A stretch of 64,000 bases of DNA from Solen grandis. Its lineage: Eukaryota > Mollusca > Bivalvia > Adapedonta > Solenidae. The notes under the pieces were generated by a model, which was not told where the DNA came from, did no database searches, and saw only the letters and a list, made by a program, of their open reading frames with translations. The position numbers and the translations under genes are program-made. Positions within the stretch are counted from its first letter, which is position 1; every line of letters begins with the position of its first letter. Shown one piece after another: positions 35,336-47,529 of this stretch. Where the stretch lies: NCBI GenBank assembly GCA_021229015.1, contig CM037777.1, forward strand, positions 68,548,840-68,612,839, read 5' to 3'.

Positions 35336-35428
35336 TTCAAGGATATGTACATTATAAAATGTCCTAAATTTATTTTGTTCTTAAATGCATACCTTCTTCC
35401 TTAATTCGTGCGTAAGTTGATTTTTAGC

Positions 35429-35745
35429 GGCGCCGTAGTCCAGTGGTAACATATCCGGACTGCGGTTCCGAAGGTCGTTTGTTCGAACCCCGTTGGGGCC
35501 ATGATTTTTCATTACCATCCCAGGCGCAAAGTTCTGGTTCAACGCAGGTTGTATTGGAGTTTATCGTCACAGTGACACTATGTCAGTCATATGGCGACAT
35601 TCAGCTAACTACAGGTGGAGAGGGACCCAGAGTGAACAAAACACCCAGGTGGTACCACCGACCTACTGCAAGCCATACGAATGATCCTGCCAAGATTCGA
35701 ACCAACAGCAGTTCGGAGCTTAGCGGTGTTGATTATAAGACTTTC
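35429..35745 (+). mobile_element. SINE-C, tRNA-like head and body
   Basis: Head GCGGCGCCGTAGTCCAGTGG and B-box TTGTTCGAACCCCGTTGGGG, then GATTTTTCATTACCATCCCA. Near 35695-35725 there is a second, inverted B-box-like stretch (AAGATTCGAACCAACAGCAG), so two SINE pieces may abut here. Confidence 0.6.
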
Positions 35746-36159
35746 ATATGAATTGAATCACGAAAAAATGAATAACAGAGAAAAGTCTTCACAAGATCAA
35801 GTATAAATACATAAACCTTTCCTGACCTTTATCAATTTCTTTCTTTTGCTGTTTCTTATCTTCTAGCAAGTCTTGTGTTTCATTAGACATGAACTTGCCG
35901 CAGGTAAAGTTTTCACACCCAATAAATACTATAAATTACACATAATAATCGGAGCACGTGCTCGCCACACCTTTCATCGTGATTTTAACAAAATGACTCT
36001 GGAATAATCCTAAATAATGTACCTTTTGCGATCATAATCATAACATGCACAAATCTGAACATATTTTTTCAAGGAAACTTTTCATATGTTATTCAGTTAA
36101 AACAGAATTTATTGATAAATCTGTTTATTCTAATAGAATATTTTACGATATTCAAATCA

Positions 36160-36445
36160 AATGTATTGGCAATCAGCAAACAATGATTTGATCATTTATA
36201 AATTAATAAATATGAATATTGGTATAGCACAAATAAATATATATAATCTTGTTAAACACGAACGATCATTATTGGCTCAGTTTCGAAGTGGTATGTTGCT
36301 TCTGCGCATTAAAACTGGCCGTCATATTAATGAATCAGTACATGAAAGAATGTTCACAAAGTGACCTCCGGGAGATTGAATCTGAAACACATTTCCTTTT
36401 GAATTGTCCTAAATACGAAGGTGTGAGAGAAGTGTTCTTGTAATC
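36160..36445 (+). pseudogene. LINE C-terminal remnant (+ strand)
   Basis: Two overlapping frames together give LLAQFRSGMLLLRIKTGRHI and LREIESETHFLLNCPKYEGV, the usual end of LINE-type ORFs (F-R-x-G-x-x-P-L-x-I-E-T-G-R...E-x-E-x-H-F-L-L-x-C-P). A frameshift near 36360 separates them. The first Cys pair is lost. Confidence 0.7.
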
Positions 36446-39400
36446 TGTTGTTTGATAATAATTTTATGTCAATTACTACTAATGAAAAGGTAGGGTCACT
36501 GTTAAAAGATTATCCACGAAAGACAGCTACATTTTCATAATATATTTCAAAAGAATTTTGACGAAATTAGACGAAGAGAGACAGGCAGACGGAGAGAAAA
36601 AGAGAGAGGGATAAACACGATTGAATGAAAGAGATCTTGTTGTGTTGGTGAGTATACATGAACACAGCAATTGCGGACTTTTAATCAATCCAACAATACC
36701 ATAATTCAATTTTTCCTGAAATTATTGACGATAATACAGTCCCGTTTAAATTTCTGAAATAGTATATCTTATTACATAAGATTTATTTATTGTATTTCAT
36801 CCACTGGAAGCCTGAGTTTATAAATGTTTGTTATGTATATTTCTTGTATTAATGACACAGTTTAATATATTTTTTATACGAGCCTAACTAAATATTATTT
36901 TTGATTTAAATATATTTACATGTCAGAATTAATGCTGTATTTTGTAAATGTCAAATATAAATATGTGATTCTGACCAACCCTCTACATACTGAAAAAAAA
37001 AGTTATTGAAATGGCAATGCTACATTCAAATCTAAAATTTATATTTAATTAATTAATTGTCAGTTACTAATATTATTTATAATAATAGTAGGATAGATCG
37101 GTAGCACAACCATGAAGCTCATTCTTATAACTATCAAATGGATACGAAGATAAAGCAGCATGATTTTTTTTTTTTTTTTTCTCTATCTTTTTTTTTTTTT
37201 TTTTTTTTAACTTTTCTTAAACTTTTCTCTCACATGTATTTTTTTGTTTGATGATATATATATTATGATATTCAATACCATAATTAATTAAAAACAAACC
37301 GCCATAACAATATATTTTGTTACTATATGCTTTGTCCAATTTGTAAATCTTGGAAAAAAAAAAATAAAGATTGTTTGTTTTAATAAAAATCCTAAATTTT
37401 CTTGAAATCCAAATAAGGAGAAATGTACTGTTGCTATAGTTGCTGTGGTGATGATACCACTCGACATATAGTTGTGTTTGTCATCCCACCTGGATTTACC
37501 TGGCCTCCCGGACCGCAAGTGAGGACAACAAACTGTCAGTATAGTACCTCACCTCCTGCCACGATCAATTTACACCGAGTGTCACAAGAATTGACAAATC
37601 GATTAAGTATGGTGTCGTTGTCAACACTTTTTTTAATCAGCTATACTGACTTATCTTGCATAAGTATATATTTATTTATATACTTTACATGTATTTGTAA
37701 ATGCAGACATCCGGAGACTAAATAGGGGCATACGTTTTAACTGATATTTAAACCTGTATGAAAATATATGCGTTTCTTTTTTTGTTAAGGTATTTCATCC
37801 ATCATTTTTATAGTCCTAAGGACTTAAATGTTACAAGCTGATTTGCAAAAACTCCATATATTATTGGAACTTGAAAGAATTTGAAAGTGACTACACGTCC
37901 TACGTCGCTGTGTTTAATGATTACGAAAATGTGAATTTGATGAAAAAAGGTGTTGTGAACAATTTTGATTTCTTTTCATTCTATATTTTGAAAATGAAAA
38001 AACATTTATGCATTTTATTTAAGGTATTAAATATATTGTGAATGTTTTTATGTTCTATTTTGTCCTATATTTCAGAAGGGAACATCAACAAGATCGCGAT
38101 TTTGCACATTTTGAGGACAAGAGGAAAAAGTTTGCAATTTTATTTTTATACTTTGAAAATAAGTCGTGTAGGGTCGTTTCTATCGTCAAACAATAATGAA
38201 AAATATGTCTAAGCAAATAAATTGGCTGCTAAACTCTAAATGAAGTGAGCTAGAAAACAAACGTTTACCCCCCTAACTAACCCAAATCGCTTCCCTAACC
38301 TTAAAATATCAATATTCTTAATTTGATCGTGATTTGTAAATGCATTATATAGAGTATTCAGTTGAGCCTGTGTTAGTATCCACGTGTATTGAGCGGTCAA
38401 CCTGCATTTAGCGGTCAGTTTTGCTATTAATAAACTAGCACTTTGTTATATGTTTAACCTTCAGGTAGTGGCCACCTCTGATATGCGGTCACTTTTCTTG
38501 TTCCCTTGACTGACCGATAAGGCAGGTTTGATTTTACACAAAGGTTACAAAGTAAAGAACTTCGGTTCCATGTTCCAACTTTTATTTTGAAATATATATA
38601 CATGCATATATATATATATATAAGTAAAGGCCTATGTATGAACACACACCGCAAAACCACAGGATTCGTAAAAATATTTCCTGACTTGACTTACGTCCGA
38701 CATCTTACAGCGTTCTAAGCACAATCCTCGGTATTCTTAATGTCTTTGAGTTAGTAAACATCAATGTCGTTACCGGAAACGTCTATATAGGGTAGTTTCC
38801 TACCCCTGTCCACGCTAATGTTCTATGTTATTTAATTTTTCAGTATACCGTATCATGTACCTATCTTTTTCTTAATTCTATAGGACATTTATTCCACACC
38901 CCCCCCCCCCCAAAAAAAAAAGGGAAAAAAGTAGAACACCCTTTTTTAGCCCCGTTTTCCCCAACCTAAGAGAATATGAATAAATTCTGTTGTTTTCTCA
39001 TTTTCATTTGGTAGCATACCATTTCTAGTTAGAATGAAAGAGAAACTTTGGTATACATTTAAAAGTATTTTTGTTGTATTAACACGAACAGGTTCGTCTT
39101 TTTTATGAATTATGAGTTTGATATTTGCTCTTTCTATTCATCTATCTTATCAATACTTTTACAATCTATATGGAGTTTAATTTGGACATTTGTATACATC
39201 ACATATTTAAAGTAATACCTCAAAAGCTTGTAAATTGTTTTCTAATTGTAAAACATCCACTTCCCGGGAGCTGATAACCCTAAACACAACAGAATTTGTT
39301 TAAACTTATTTATCTCACGTCGATTGGGAAACAAATTCTTACAACTTATACTAATCCCTCTTAACGATTCCTTGATTAGACAAGTACTTTACGCCTTACA

Positions 39401-39780
39401 AGCAAAGTATAGTAAATTATTTATTGTAGTGACTTGTGTTATATAAAATAAACATATTTTCACGAAAGCACTATGAGATAATAGAACCGCCGGCCGCATG
39501 TGCCTATTAGTCACTATTATAATTCGTGTAAATAATAAATTGATAGAGTTGTTGAAAAGATCATTTTCTAATACAAATATAGTTTAACATTTTGGAAAAA
39601 TCCACGTCATTTTTATATTAAACACAATATAGATTAAACATTAGTTGGTCATACAAAACTTTTCGTCTATGTAAAAGACGATGTATTGTACCGTTTTTCC
39701 ACTAACGTATTAAAGAGAGAGAGAAAGAGAGGGAGAGAGAGAAAGTCAGGCGAAATCGTTGGAATATTATTTACTGTAGA
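36446..39780. other. Low-complexity intergenic DNA
   Basis: Very AT-rich with long poly-T tracts (37163-37208) and a C/A run (38898-38921). No gene or mobile element was recognised. Confidence 0.5.
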
Positions 39781-39785
39781 TACGA

Positions 39786-39896
39786 GTTATATCATGTCCC
39801 AGTGCCCAACCACAGGATAGGGACCATGGATTTCACATAAACCGGTTTTTTTTTTTTAAAAATTTTTAATTATATCATGTCCCAGTGCCCAACATG
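39786..39896 (+). repeat. 24-bp direct repeat 84 bases apart
   Basis: TTATATCATGTCCCAGTGCC+CAAC occurs at 39787 and 39871; each is followed by text ending in ACCGGTT. It looks like a local partial duplication. Confidence 0.8.
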
Positions 39897-40854
39897 GGTT
39901 TCAAAAAACCGGTTGGGGTTGGCTTTGCCAGGGTTGTGGATCCGATCTTCACTTAGGTCGGGCACGATCTCCATGATGAATGACCCTGGCTTTCTTTCTG
40001 ATGGTCATTCGTCTTCCATTGCTGTTCTTAGTTAACTACAAAGATGCGTGCTAAAGTTTCGGTACTGTCAGAATCCCGGGAAAGAGCTGTCAGCTGAACC
40101 GGCCATCTGTTAAGTCGGTGATGGCATAAATTCAAATAAAATCAAATACACCAAGTTTACACACACAAAAAAAGCAAATAAAATTAAAAAGGACTCATTG
40201 CTGTCACGTGTTTAAAGGTTTGTATTTTTAATTCAAAAGGGGAGGGGGATAATAGTTGCAGCATAGGAAAATACTGCAGAAAGGAATGATTAATGAAAAT
40301 TATTGCTGTGAACTATAATAGTTTTAAACAAAAACAACCACAATGCATAGACTTAATTTGGTCTGTAGAATCCGTTGCCCGTTATTAACATTAAATCGGT
40401 TACGAATAACTTCAAGAAGGCTATATACCATGCTTTTCACGTGTATACATGTATACGACCAAACTATAGCGGCTTTCTTCCGAGCGTTCGTATAAACGCC
40501 ATTTAACATAAACTCGAAAGATAAATTAAATAACTCTCAAAGATTAATATTAGGAGCCGTGTAGTTAAAATAGGGACACGATACCGATTTCGTTGCTATG
40601 TAACACTAATGTAACGTGGCTGCGAGGCTAGTCGAAGATACCCCAGAAATTTAGACGGATTTTTGAACAATACGAAGAACCCACTATACAGTGTTACTAT
40701 TTTAAGATTTATCCAGTTTCTATGGATTTACCATTCTCGCAAACTGTGAATTTTTATTTATTTCTAAACGGTTACTGAATAACCGTGATACTCTGTATAC
40801 GTAGTGTTGCTTCGTAACGGCGTCAAATCCGACACAAAAATCAGCTCGTGCTTT

Positions 40855-41200
40855 TAATAAGATACCATAGTTTGTCTTCCTTTGTCATCTGGATATGAAT
40901 ATTATTTTTCAAAATATCACCAACACATTGTCGCCTAATAACATCATATTTTGTACATTCTAAGAGAAAATATTTCAGTTTTAATTGCATCATTTTCACA
41001 GAACTTAGAGCGACCAGTTTCTACTCTTTATAAAGCTGATAATCCGCATCTTCATTATTTTGAAGGTTTAACAGTACATATTTTTTCTGCTTCAAGGTCA
41101 CTTTTACATAATTTGTATGTTCGCAATTCTGGGCTATATGCCGGAATTTTAAAGCAGGGTCAAATTCCACCAACAATTCTTAGCGCTAATTAAAACTTAA
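40855..41200 (-). pseudogene. Old LINE C-terminal remnant
   Basis: On the minus strand, 40980-40855 reads YFLLECTKYDVIRRQCVGDI and then NIHIQMTKEDKLWYLIKSTS before TGA, matching the HFLLECPKY motif and tail of LINE ORFs. Upstream, an ETGRSKFC piece occurs in another frame. It is highly degenerate, with stops and frameshifts. Confidence 0.5.
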
Positions 41201-41917
41201 AATACTTAAGGGCGAATTTTGTCTAATAAATACGCAAATATTTCATTTCTTAACAATTATTTTTAGTTATTAACGTAAATTCATTTCAGCTTAGTTATGT
41301 ACCTACATTTATAAAATAGCAATGCTGTAATGTAACTTAGCGTTAAGTATTGTTGGTTGAATTCGAGCCTGGTCTCTAAAAACAGATGGTCGTTAACACA
41401 GGTTTAATTGTAGATATTTAATATAAAGTGGCTATGTAATTCAACAATAATTGGTTACCGCTATACATGAATTGAATCCACGGGACATTGTATTCAGTGA
41501 CAATTTAATCTCAATAAAGTGAGGCACACAGAGAACGCACTATACCGCATTGGGTTTATGCGTGCATGTGGTGTGTGCGGGGGGGGGGGGGGGGGGGGGC
41601 TCTCATTATTTCTCTACTCACTGCATTTCAATAGATTTCAATAGTAAGTCGATTTGGTGGTGGTAAACAGGTTTTTAATGACGCTTGTGCCTTATTCATA
41701 GATGGATCATATTTATTTTAAAGTAATTTTAAAAAGCCCCTTAGCTCTGAGTCATCTTTACTAATAATACATGTATATACCATATTTGCTTTTCACCTTT
41801 AAGATGACAATGTTTTTTATCGAGGGTTTAACAAATTAAACCGCTCAAGCTCGGCCCTAACCCTAACCCTCGATAACAAACATTAACCTATACTTGATAT
41901 ATTACTTTAGTTTCTCG

Positions 41918-42213
41918 CTGGTGCCCGAGTTATCGGAGCGTCCGCCTCGGGAGCGGGTGGTCGTAGGTTCGATCTCCGACTGCGTCATACCAAAGTCTTT
42001 AAAAATGGCACTGATATCTCCTTACTTGAGTCTCTGCATATATACATGGTAGTCCCAGGACTGGTTGGTCCGGTGGCAGGATAATGTGACTGGGTGTGAT
42101 ATCATGTCTACGGCGTGATTCTGCAGTGTGACAGCACTATATCTGTTTTAAGTAGACATAGTCTCCAAATGACTGAAATGCAGTCGGTGGGACGTTAAAC
42201 CCAACAAAACAAA
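41918..42213 (+). mobile_element. SINE-A, complete + strand copy
   Basis: Head GGTGCCCGAGTTATCGGAGC and TAGGTTCGATCTCCGACTGC, full body, and tail GGTGGGACGTTAAACCCAAC. It is the best-preserved + strand copy. The head could fold like tRNA-Leu, but the body follows without a terminator. Confidence 0.85.
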
Positions 42214-42745
42214 CACACTAAAAGCAAGTAGTTTCTCCATATCTCTCCAATTTCTGCTATCGCGCTCTCTTTAATACGTGTCGGCGTCAATAGATGGTGC
42301 TTGAATCTGAGTTTACCATCGCCGGTCGCATGCGTTTTTGTACCGTTACATACATGAATTAGGTCTACACGGCGACGTAAAGATAGACGGATAAGATAAT
42401 GTTTTGTTTTCAGTTTATTGGCAAATCAGCATAATACAATGCCTTTGGCCATTTACAAAACAATACATTTACACATGACCAAGACACTGAACATATGTTT
42501 CCAATAATTAACTTTCCATGCATGCAAGTTATAAGAAGGACAAAATAAATAAATGAAGGCTACATAGTGAACAAGTAAGCATATTATACCACATGTTAGG
42601 CAAAACCTGAAAATATAAATATGTTTAATTTGATGATATGTTTATTAAGCAATAGCACAAAATTAGACAGTTAATTAACAAACATCGAGTATAAACCTAG
42701 GTAATTAAATTCAATAAACTGATATATGTATATTATTAAATATGA

Positions 42746-43744
42746 TTATGGAGCAGTTAATATTTCAAGGGATTGTTTTCTTATCTGAGATGCTTCATTA
42801 ATAAATTTCGCTGTATTGAGTATCAAATTTTTATTTTCTGACGACATAATGCTAATGAATTTTTGTATAGTCGGCCATGACGAGTATCTGTTACCTAAAT
42901 ATTTTTGTCTTAAGTTAGCATATACTGGACAGCAAAGCAAGACATGATATTCCGATTCAGTCGTGTTACTATTACAAACTCTACATTTACGTTCATGTCT
43001 CATATTACCAATAAATCTACCGAATTCAATTTCCAAAGTATGTGAAGTAACTCTAAAACATGTCATTTGCCTGCGTAACTTATCATTTTGGATGTCAGAT
43101 AAATAATTTTCTAAACCTAAATTTAATTTAAATCGCTTATAATAATCTAATTTCGATGTATTACTAATTTGAGTATTCCATGTTTGTATAAACTGATCGC
43201 GGATTCTCTGCTTGAAAGTAAAATTTGATAAAGGTATAGCATTGTAATTATTCCACATGTATCCAAATCCCAGTTTATCTAAAAACCCTTTTATGCGGTG
43301 ACTCCAGGTGTGTTGATTTGATCCATTTATTTGTTCGTTTAAGATTCTAAAAATCGGTAAATGTGGATTTCTTATAATTTCAGTCCAATATCTACGTGAT
43401 CTTTCCTTAACTATTTCATTTAAAGGTATTCTGCCTAATTCCCCATATACCGCTACATTTGGAGTTTGTTGCTTGACACCTAATATACGTTTACAGAATT
43501 TTAAATGAAGTTTATCTATCTCTTTGAAATTATAAATTCCCCACACTTCAGACCCATAGAGTAGAATTGGCATAACAAGAGAATCAAAAAGAGAAAGTTT
43601 TGTCTTTATATTTAAACTTACTTTGTCAAATATTGATAGCAAGCTATTGTAAGCCCTTAAGGCCTGATCTGAAAGAGATTTTATTGCCTCTTTCATATTA
43701 CCGGTGTAATAAAATTTAATGCCCAAATAGTTAAATGAATCCAC
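42746..43744 (-). pseudogene. LINE RT thumb and C-terminal Cys/His domain
   Basis: A 332-codon open frame. It starts SFNYLGIKFYYTGNMKEAIK (thumb region), then MPILLYGSEVWGIYNFKEID, and near the C-terminus CRVCNSNTTESEYHVLLCCP, a CxxC...HxxxxC motif. It is separated from the YADD block by a short frame break near 43747. The length of the intact frame suggests a fairly young copy. Confidence 0.9.
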
Positions 43745-43749
43745 AACTT

Positions 43750-44058
43750 CTATTTTTCATCATTTATGAACCATTCATTAGAATTATCTTGTTTGCGACT
43801 TTGGAAAACACAAATTTTAGTTTTACTGGTATTTATCTTTAGACCCCCTTTATTCGAAAACGTATTTACACAGTCAATCTGTTTTTGCAAACTCACTGGG
43901 TCTGTTGTAAACAAGGCGATGTCATCCGCATATAAAAGCATAAACATTGATAAGTTATTTAAATTGTTTTCAGTTAAATAGTTAAAGTTCAGAGTGTTGC
44001 TTATATCATTGATAAAAAGGATAAATAGTATCGGGGAGAGGGGCTCCCCCTGTTTCAA
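43750..44058 (-). pseudogene. LINE reverse transcriptase, YADD block
   Basis: It encodes KQGEPLSPILFILFINDISN and LLYADDIALFTTDPVSLQKQ, followed by LKINTSKTKICVFQSRK. QGxxLSPxLF and YADD are RT motifs 4 and 5. It overlaps the preceding fragment in another frame, so a small indel near 44050 breaks the ORF. Confidence 0.9.
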
Positions 44059-44780
44059 GCCGAGGGTAACATAAAAAAAAATCTGAATAATTCATATTTG
44101 GAGTCAATTTAACACATGATTTGACATTTTCATATAGTGATTTTAACATGTTTATTAGTTTACTGCTAATACCCGTTTCAATTAATTTTAACCATAGAGC
44201 ATCCCTATTTACCGTGTCGAAGGCCTTTTCGTAGTCAATAAAAGCGCAATATAGTTTAGACTTATTATGTAATACTTTTTGGATTATTGAATGCAAAATG
44301 AAGATACAATCTACTGTACTATGACTTTCTCTAAACCCAAATTGATTATCAGAAAATATGTTTCCAGATTCACACGATGAGTTAAGTCTGTTCCTAATAA
44401 GTAATGAAAATATTTTTGCCATGATATTAATCAACGTAATTCCTCTGTAATTTGCTGGGTTCCCTCTCTCTCCTTTTTTAAATATGGGTACAATTACCCC
44501 CTTACACCAACTATCAGGGTAACTACCGGATTCGTATATTTTATTAAAAATTATAAGCAGGTATGGACTAATAAAGTCTTTAGTCTCAATGAAAAAGTCG
44601 GCAACATTTCCGTCTTAGTCACTACTTTTATTTCGTTTTAATATATTGATGGCTTTTAAAACTTCATCGATGATAAAAGGGCGATCCAATTCATCAATAT
44701 GTAATTCTTCTTGATTTAAGGTATTGTTTTTTTTTTCATCATGTTGATAATTGGCGAACGAAAGATTCGACAAAGATAAA
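44006..44780 (-). pseudogene. LINE reverse transcriptase, N-terminal RT motifs
   Basis: Reading from 44780 down, the frame gives SGSYPDSWCKGVIVPIFKKG, NPANYRGITLINIMAKIFSL, NQFGFRESHSTVDCIFIL and YCAFIDYEKAFDTVNRDALW. These are RT motifs 1-3, including the catalytic Asp of motif A (FIDYEKAFD). A TAA interrupts it after NKSSD, near 44615. It should lead into a QG-x-x-x-SP block, but the frame shifts near 44060. Confidence 0.88.
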
Positions 44781-44804
44781 GACGGACGACTAGGAGTGCA
44801 CAGA

Positions 44805-44892
44805 CGCTCCCAGGTGGAGCCACCAACCTACTACGGCGTTCTCACGTAAAACATCTGAGTGACCGGGACGGAGGATTTGAACCTGTAGCGGT
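44805..44892 (-). mobile_element. SINE-B fragment
   Basis: Antisense fragment with the body-like GGTTGGTGGCTCCACCTGGG and the B-box region GGTTCAAATCCTCCG-type sequence. It abuts the 5' truncation point of the LINE ending near 44790. Confidence 0.5.
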
Positions 44893-45045
44893 GAGGGACT
44901 AAATAAAGCTTAAATGAGGCTTAAAATGCGAACATTCACTGCTACGATCTGTACATATGTGTGATCTACTAATTCAACCCCGATCTGCCTATAGTAACTA
45001 TATATAATTATTTTAAGCTTTTGAGTGGGTTACTGCGATTTAAAT

Positions 45046-45892
45046 AACAAGAGGGCAATGATGGCCCTGAATCGCTCACCTGAGAAATATTACCTTCATT
45101 GACTTTTATAGCACAGTCAAACTGAATACAAAATCCATGCAGAAGTAAAGCAAAATAATCGAACCTGTGGTCCAAATTTTGATGGTTATGGCTATAAAAT
45201 CAAGTAACACCTAGAGTGGGACAAATTTTGACCCAAGAGCCATGATTTGAAAACTTGGTTCTGGTCTACAAGGCCATGTTACATACCAAATATCTAAAAC
45301 CATGATCTTGTGGTTTCTAACAGATCTTTTAAAGACTCCCCTATATAAAATCAAGTGACCCCTGGGGCGGGGTCAGTTGTGATCCCTGGGCCATGATTTG
45401 AACAAATTTAGTAGATGTCCATAAGGCAGTTACACATAAAATATCTTAACTCCAGGCTTTGTGGTTTCGGAGTAGATTTTTTTTTTCTGTATAAGTTTAT
45501 GCTTAATCAAGTGACCCTTTGGGCTGGGCCAATTTTGACCCCAGGGTCATGATTTGAACAAACTTGGTAGAGGTTCACTAGACAATGTTACACACCAAAT
45601 ATGTAAGCTCTAGGCCTTGCAGTTTTGCAGAAGATTTCTAAAGTTTGCATTTTTAAATCTATTTTTAGCTTCTGTGACCTACTTTTTTAACCAATCAAAA
45701 TAGTTTGAACAACATTGATGTAGGACATCATAAGAATGATTCCTGTGAAGTTTGATCAAAATCCATTCAGCGGTTTAGGAGATGTTGTTTAAAGGAAATT
45801 GTTGACGCCGGACGGACGCACGCACGCACGGACGCCGGGCAAAAGGCGATCACAATAGCTTACCATGAGAACGCTGTTCTCAGGTGAGCTAA
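45046..45892 (+). mobile_element. Pearl-like element, family 1, full-length copy
   Basis: It starts AACAAGAGGG followed by a mini-palindrome (GGGCAATGATGGCCC here, GGGCCATGATGGCCC in sisters), then CGCTCACCTGAG. After ~750 bases of internal sequence come a GACG/CACG microsatellite (45805-45835), GGGCAAAAGGCGATCACAAT and a terminal hairpin whose right arm, CTCAGGTGAGCTAA, is the inverse of the 5' motif. It has no ORF, so it is non-autonomous. The structure matches published descriptions of bivalve pearl elements and Helentron-derived HINEs. Confidence 0.8.
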
Positions 45893-45914
45893 TAAAAAGA
45901 AAAAGGTTTTTTTT

Positions 45915-46185
45915 CAAGAACATTTGGCAGGATACCACACCCAGTCATATTATCCTGACACCGGGTCAACCAGTTCTGAAACTACCCTTATACGCTGAGC
46001 GCCAAGCAAGGGAGCTAGCTATACCAGTACCATATTTTTACGACTTTGGTATGTTGATTGAACCCACGACCTCTGACTCATAAACAATACTATTAAGTTG
46101 TGTCTAACAACTCTATATTTGAGTTATTGCTTAAGATCCAGCTCCCGAGGCGGACACTCTAACCACTCGGCGACCGGGAACGGTG
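45915..46185 (-). mobile_element. SINE-A copy with an internal insertion
   Basis: The body (GGATACCACACCCAGTCATA, + strand text) and the head (CGAGGCGGACACTCTAACCA near 46150) are present but separated inside the head by ~65 extra bases (46075-46140). The tail is missing. Confidence 0.75.
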
Positions 46186-46194
46186 CAGAAGTTT

Positions 46195-47060
46195 GATAGG
46201 GAAGATATGACGTACACAGTGACTATATGGATAACTACAATCTAAGGAGAATGTTTAGCACAGATGGGTTTCAACAAGCCCAACAATCTCAGTGATAACA
46301 ACAATTATCAGACTTCTCTATGTAATATACAAGCAATGATGAGTAATATTCTCTAGTAGACGTTTATCAATATTTGAAAAGGTATAAATTTTCCATAATG
46401 ATAATGCTACTCCATGGCATTTTTTTAAATTTTTTTTTTTAAGGAGGGATGGGGGTTAATGTCTCACCCGGAGATATGTCAATATTTAAGAACTTTCCAG
46501 TTGACGATGGCGATAATGCTTCTTCTCACTATAGTAATGTGATGCTTGTATAGGCATGGAGGAGTTTAACGACCCACTGACAGTATTTTTGTCAACAGGA
46601 GACATATACAGTGCTGTCACACTGTGGTATCACGTCGTAGACATGTGGAAGGATACCATACCCAGTCACATTATCCCCGACACCAACCAGTCCTGGAACT
46701 ACCCTGTATATATGCTACCGGTACCACTTTTAAAGACTGTGCACAGCGACCCTGGACCGCACCATCCTTACAATTAAGGGTCGTAAACAGAATATTTTGT
46801 TTAGACTGGACTTCACTTTATTGTACGAAAATAATCCCAAGACAAAATTCTGACTTCGTGTTTTTTTCTCTCTCTCATCTTATGGATTGCCCCCTATTAA
46901 CTTGAGGCTACCTCTGAACTGGCAAAGTGTTCTGGCACGTTTTATGGAATTTGTGATAATCGTAACCAAAACATTAAATACTAACTATACAATCAGTCTC
47001 ATCAGACAAAAACTCAGTTGGTTATGATCTGTAAATTACCAGCAAAATATACTTTTTTTA
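46195..47060 (+). repeat. Segmental near-duplicate, left copy
   Basis: Shares ATGACGTACACAG, TATCAATATTTGAA, GGAGGGATGGGGG, TCTCACCCGGAG and TAAGGGTCGTAAA, in the same order, with 47530-48330. Confidence 0.7.
46555..46790 (-). mobile_element. SINE-A copy, headless
   Basis: Tail and body (GAGTTTAACGACCCACTGAC, CACATTATCCCCGACACCAA) without a recognisable tRNA-like head. A distorted version of the same stretch recurs at about 47885-48070. Confidence 0.7.
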
Positions 47061-47074
47061 ATAGTCTCTCTCCC

Positions 47075-47460
47075 AACAAGAGGGCCATGATGGCCCTGAA
47101 TCGCTCACCTGAGTACCATTGCTTCAACTGATGTCAAGGTTTTTAAACAGACAAGGATTCTGATATAATTTAATCTAAAACATTTTACCCCTGACAATAC
47201 TACACACCAAATACCTAAGCAATGGGCCATATGGTTTCAGAGAAGACTTGGGCGCAGGGTCATTTATCACCGTAGGGCCAAGACTTTGAAAATCTTTGTA
47301 ATGAACCATTAGATGCTACTACATACCAAAAATCTTAGCTCTAGGCCTTATTGATTCATAGAAGAAGATTTTTTAAGATTTTCCTATTTAACTCTATGTA
47401 AAACAAGTGACCCCTGGTGTGGGGTCATTTATCACCATGGGCTATGATTTGTACACTGTT
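47075..47460 (+). mobile_element. Pearl-like element, family 1, 3'-truncated copy
   Basis: It has the same 5' end (AACAAGAGGGCCATGATGGC, then CGCTCACCTGAG) and the same core text as the 22.7-24.1 kb copy, but stops near 47460 without microsatellite or terminal hairpin. One core unit remains. Confidence 0.78.
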
Positions 47461-47529
47461 ATTGCATTAAGATCAGCTACACCGAGTCTGAACTCTAGCC
47501 ATGGCACGAAGAAGTTCTAAGATTTTCAT

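Larger units (their letters stand above)
42400..44790 (-). mobile_element. Second, longer 5'-truncated LINE copy
   Basis: Minus-strand non-LTR retrotransposon carrying most of a reverse transcriptase and its C-terminus. Its 3' part below 42746 is non-coding and ends near 42400. The 5' break is near 44780, next to a SINE remnant (44805-44892). The protein is interrupted by one in-frame stop near 44615 and by frame changes near 44050 and 43747. Sequence flanking both ends is loosely similar (AAAGATA...GACGGA), which could be a diverged target-site duplication. Confidence 0.88.

Noticed and set aside
37423..37725. 100-codon plus-strand ORF with a Pro-rich stretch
   Set aside because: No homology recognised and it runs into AT-rich low-complexity sequence; splice sites are not convincing.
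41855..41873. Telomere-like CCCTAA repeats
   Set aside because: Only two units, inside a small imperfect inverted repeat.
41918..41990. tRNA-Leu-like sequence
   Set aside because: A/B boxes are present, but the acceptor stem is poor and the SINE body follows directly; the same holds for the heads at 1009, 5620, 10355, 35429 and 56000.
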